In this document: in pieces, positions 62,773 to 64,000 of the stretch
Position numbering within the stretch: position 1 is the first letter of the stretch
How the letters are laid out: each line of letters starts with the position of its first letter
Source: CAZPXZ01 sp965221505
GTDB lineage: Bacteria > Pseudomonadota > Alphaproteobacteria > Rhodobacterales > CAZPXZ01
Assembly: GCA_965221505.1 (NCBI GenBank)
Contig: CBDCSI010000001.1
Span: 2,108,001 to 2,172,000, forward strand
DNA: 64,000 bases
Direction of reading: 5' to 3'
Program-made: the position numbers and the translations under genes
The notes under the pieces: model-generated
Seen by the model: only the letters and a program-made list of their open reading frames with translations
What the model was told of the DNA's origin: nothing
Database searches by the model: none

Positions 62773-64000
62773 GCGGAGAACTGATCGCGCTCCTGGCGTT
62801 CGGCGTCCTGTTCGGACTGATGCTGCTCCGGGTTCCGATCGGCATCGCGATGACGCTCGTCGGGTTCGGCGGGTTCGGCGTCCTGATCGCCTTCAACCCG
62901 GCCCTGAACATCCTCGGCCAGGCCCCGCTGCGTACCGCGACGGACGAGGTGTTCGGCGTGATTCCGCTGTTCATTCTCATGGGGACCTTCGCGACTCATT
63001 CGGGGCTGAGCCAGGAGCTCTTCCGCGCGTCCAACGCCTGGGTGGGGCACCGCCGGGGCGGGCTGGCGCTCGCGACGATCCTCGCCTCCGGCGGGTTCGC
63101 CGCGATCTGCGGATCGTCCGTCGCGTCGGCCGCCACGCTCGGCAAGGTCGCGCTGCCCGAAATGCTGCGCTACGGATACCGCCCGTCCTTCGCTTCGGGA
63201 ACCATCGCCGCCGGCGGCACGCTCGGAATCCTGATCCCGCCGTCGATCGTGCTGGCGGTCTACGGGATCATGACCGAGCAGGACATCGCGCGGCTGTTCA
63301 TCGCCGGGCTGATTCCCGGGCTGCTGGCCATCGTCCTCTACGCCGGCGTAATCGCGGCGCTGACCAACTGGAAGCCGGAGATCGGCCCGCCGTCAGGCAG
63401 CTTCCGCCTCGGCCCGGCCCTGCGGTCGCTGACCGGAGTCTGGGCGGTCATGGTCCTGTTCGCGTTCGTGATCGGCGGAATCTACGTCGGCTTCTTCACC
63501 CCGACCGAGGCCGCGGCCATGGGCGCCGGCGGAACGCTCGTCATCGGGGTGCTGCGCGGCCGCCTGAAGCTGGCCAACACGCTGGAATCCCTCAAGGAAG
63601 CGACCCGCCTGACCGGCGCCATCTTCATCATCGCCATCGGTGCGGTCATTTTCGGTTACTTCCTCACCGTCACCCGCGCGCCGCAGAACTTCGCCTCCTT
63701 CGTGGGCGACCTGCCCTGGCATCCCGGCACCGTCCTGCTGGTCGTCATTCTCGGCTACGTAATCCTGGGGATGTTCCTGGACAGCCTGGCGATCATCCTT
63801 CTGACCGTGCCGATCATGGTGCCGGTCATCCGCGAACTCGGGTACGACCCCATCTGGTTCGGCATCCTGCTGGTCATGGTCGTCGAAATCGGACTCATCA
63901 CGCCGCCCTACGGGATGAACGTCTTCGTCCTGAAGAGCGTCGCGCCGGAACTGAGGCTCGGCGAAATCTACCTCGGCGTGACGCCCTTCATCGCCGTCGA
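62769..64000 (+). CDS. dctM: TRAP transporter large permease subunit, cut by window edge
   Basis: About 410 residues visible, of some 425-440 expected, running off the right edge without a stop. Start ATG 62769 overlaps the dctQ stop as ATGA. Hydrophobic throughout (about 11 helices), with the DctM motifs FILMGTFATHSGL, ICGSSVASAATLGKVALPEM and the GILIPPSIVLAVYG segment. Na+-driven uptake of the DctP-bound solute. Confidence 0.95.
   Translation, partial: MSGELIALLAFGVLFGLMLLRVPIGIAMTLVGFGGFGVLIAFNPALNILGQAPLRTATDEVFGVIPLFILMGTFATHSGLSQELFRASNAWVGHRRGGLALATILASGGFAAICGSSVASAATLGKVALPEMLRYGYRPSFASGTIAAGGTLGILIPPSIVLAVYGIMTEQDIARLFIAGLIPGLLAIVLYAGVIAALTNWKPEIGPPSGSFRLGPALRSLTGVWAVMVLFAFVIGGIYVGFFTPTEAAAMGAGGTLVIGVLRGRLKLANTLESLKEATRLTGAIFIIAIGAVIFGYFLTVTRAPQNFASFVGDLPWHPGTVLLVVILGYVILGMFLDSLAIILLTVPIMVPVIRELGYDPIWFGILLVMVVEIGLITPPYGMNVFVLKSVAPELRLGEIYLGVTPFIAV

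Overview
The window is GC-rich DNA (about 65-70% in core genes) and looks like an alphaproteobacterial chromosome. The evidence is gene order and gene types: pal-cpoB-tilS-ftsH-folP-glmM in a row, scpB-scpA-nagZ-argS, rplM-rpsI-argC, serC-serA-purA, ihfA followed by a MerR-type regulator, the long two-domain form of dCTP deaminase, a TIGR02281-type aspartic protease, and ETF-ubiquinone oxidoreductase next to a TPR lipoprotein and ispE. I cannot place it below class. Sulfur genes, a TRAP transporter and beta-oxidation-type genes suggest an aerobic mixotroph that oxidises reduced sulfur and takes up organic acids.

Layout. 1-3784: a YeeE/YedE-type sulfur-compound transporter (cut by the left edge) converging on soxY-soxZ-fccA-fccB. 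3919-7890: a tightly overlapped five-gene operon of lower GC encoding a ubiquitin-like protein, an E2-like protein, a JAB-ThiF (deubiquitinase-E1) fusion, an AAA ATPase with a DUF3696-type tail, and a PIN nuclease; this is the most striking element and looks like a bacterial ubiquitin-like conjugation/defence system. 8544-9094: wreck of a UvrD/Rep-type helicase. 9254-13313: serC-serA-purA. 13583-14173: aspartic protease. 14184-21430: pal-cpoB-tilS-ftsH-folP-glmM. 21939-23983: ihfA, merR, tRNA-Pro(GGG), dcd. 24260-28015: accessory stretch with two tandem paralogous secreted 10-cysteine proteins and a RES/Xre toxin-antitoxin pair with a promoter and palindromic operator. 28363-33262: argS to scpB. 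33415-36607: erpA, xthA, argC, rpsI, rplM. 36800-38977: an amidinotransferase divergent from a class I glutamine amidotransferase. 38965-48093: YdcH/DUF465, an M20 amidohydrolase, a methyltransferase, a polyprenyl synthase, threonine aldolase, ispE, a TPR lipoprotein and ETF-QO. 48370-48860: relics of a higBA module. 49535-59421: catabolic genes (aldehyde dehydrogenase, acyl-CoA dehydrogenase, esterase, then a coupled quinone-oxidoreductase/acyl-CoA ligase/thiolase/carboxymuconolactone-decarboxylase-like operon). 60017-60720: a Phd/VapC pair. 61203-64000: TRAP transporter dctPQM, with dctM cut by the right edge.

How they work together. The soxYZ-fccAB genes would carry sulfur on SoxYZ and oxidise sulfide in the periplasm, with the YeeE-like protein moving sulfur compounds. 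The housekeeping blocks cover envelope integrity, peptidoglycan precursors and recycling, folate, serine and purine synthesis, isoprenoids and translation. The catabolic block would activate, oxidise and thiolytically cleave an unknown acid, with electrons reaching quinone through ETF-QO. Between these conserved blocks lie defence and addiction modules, three of them decayed or possibly decayed, so the accessory stretches have turned over repeatedly.
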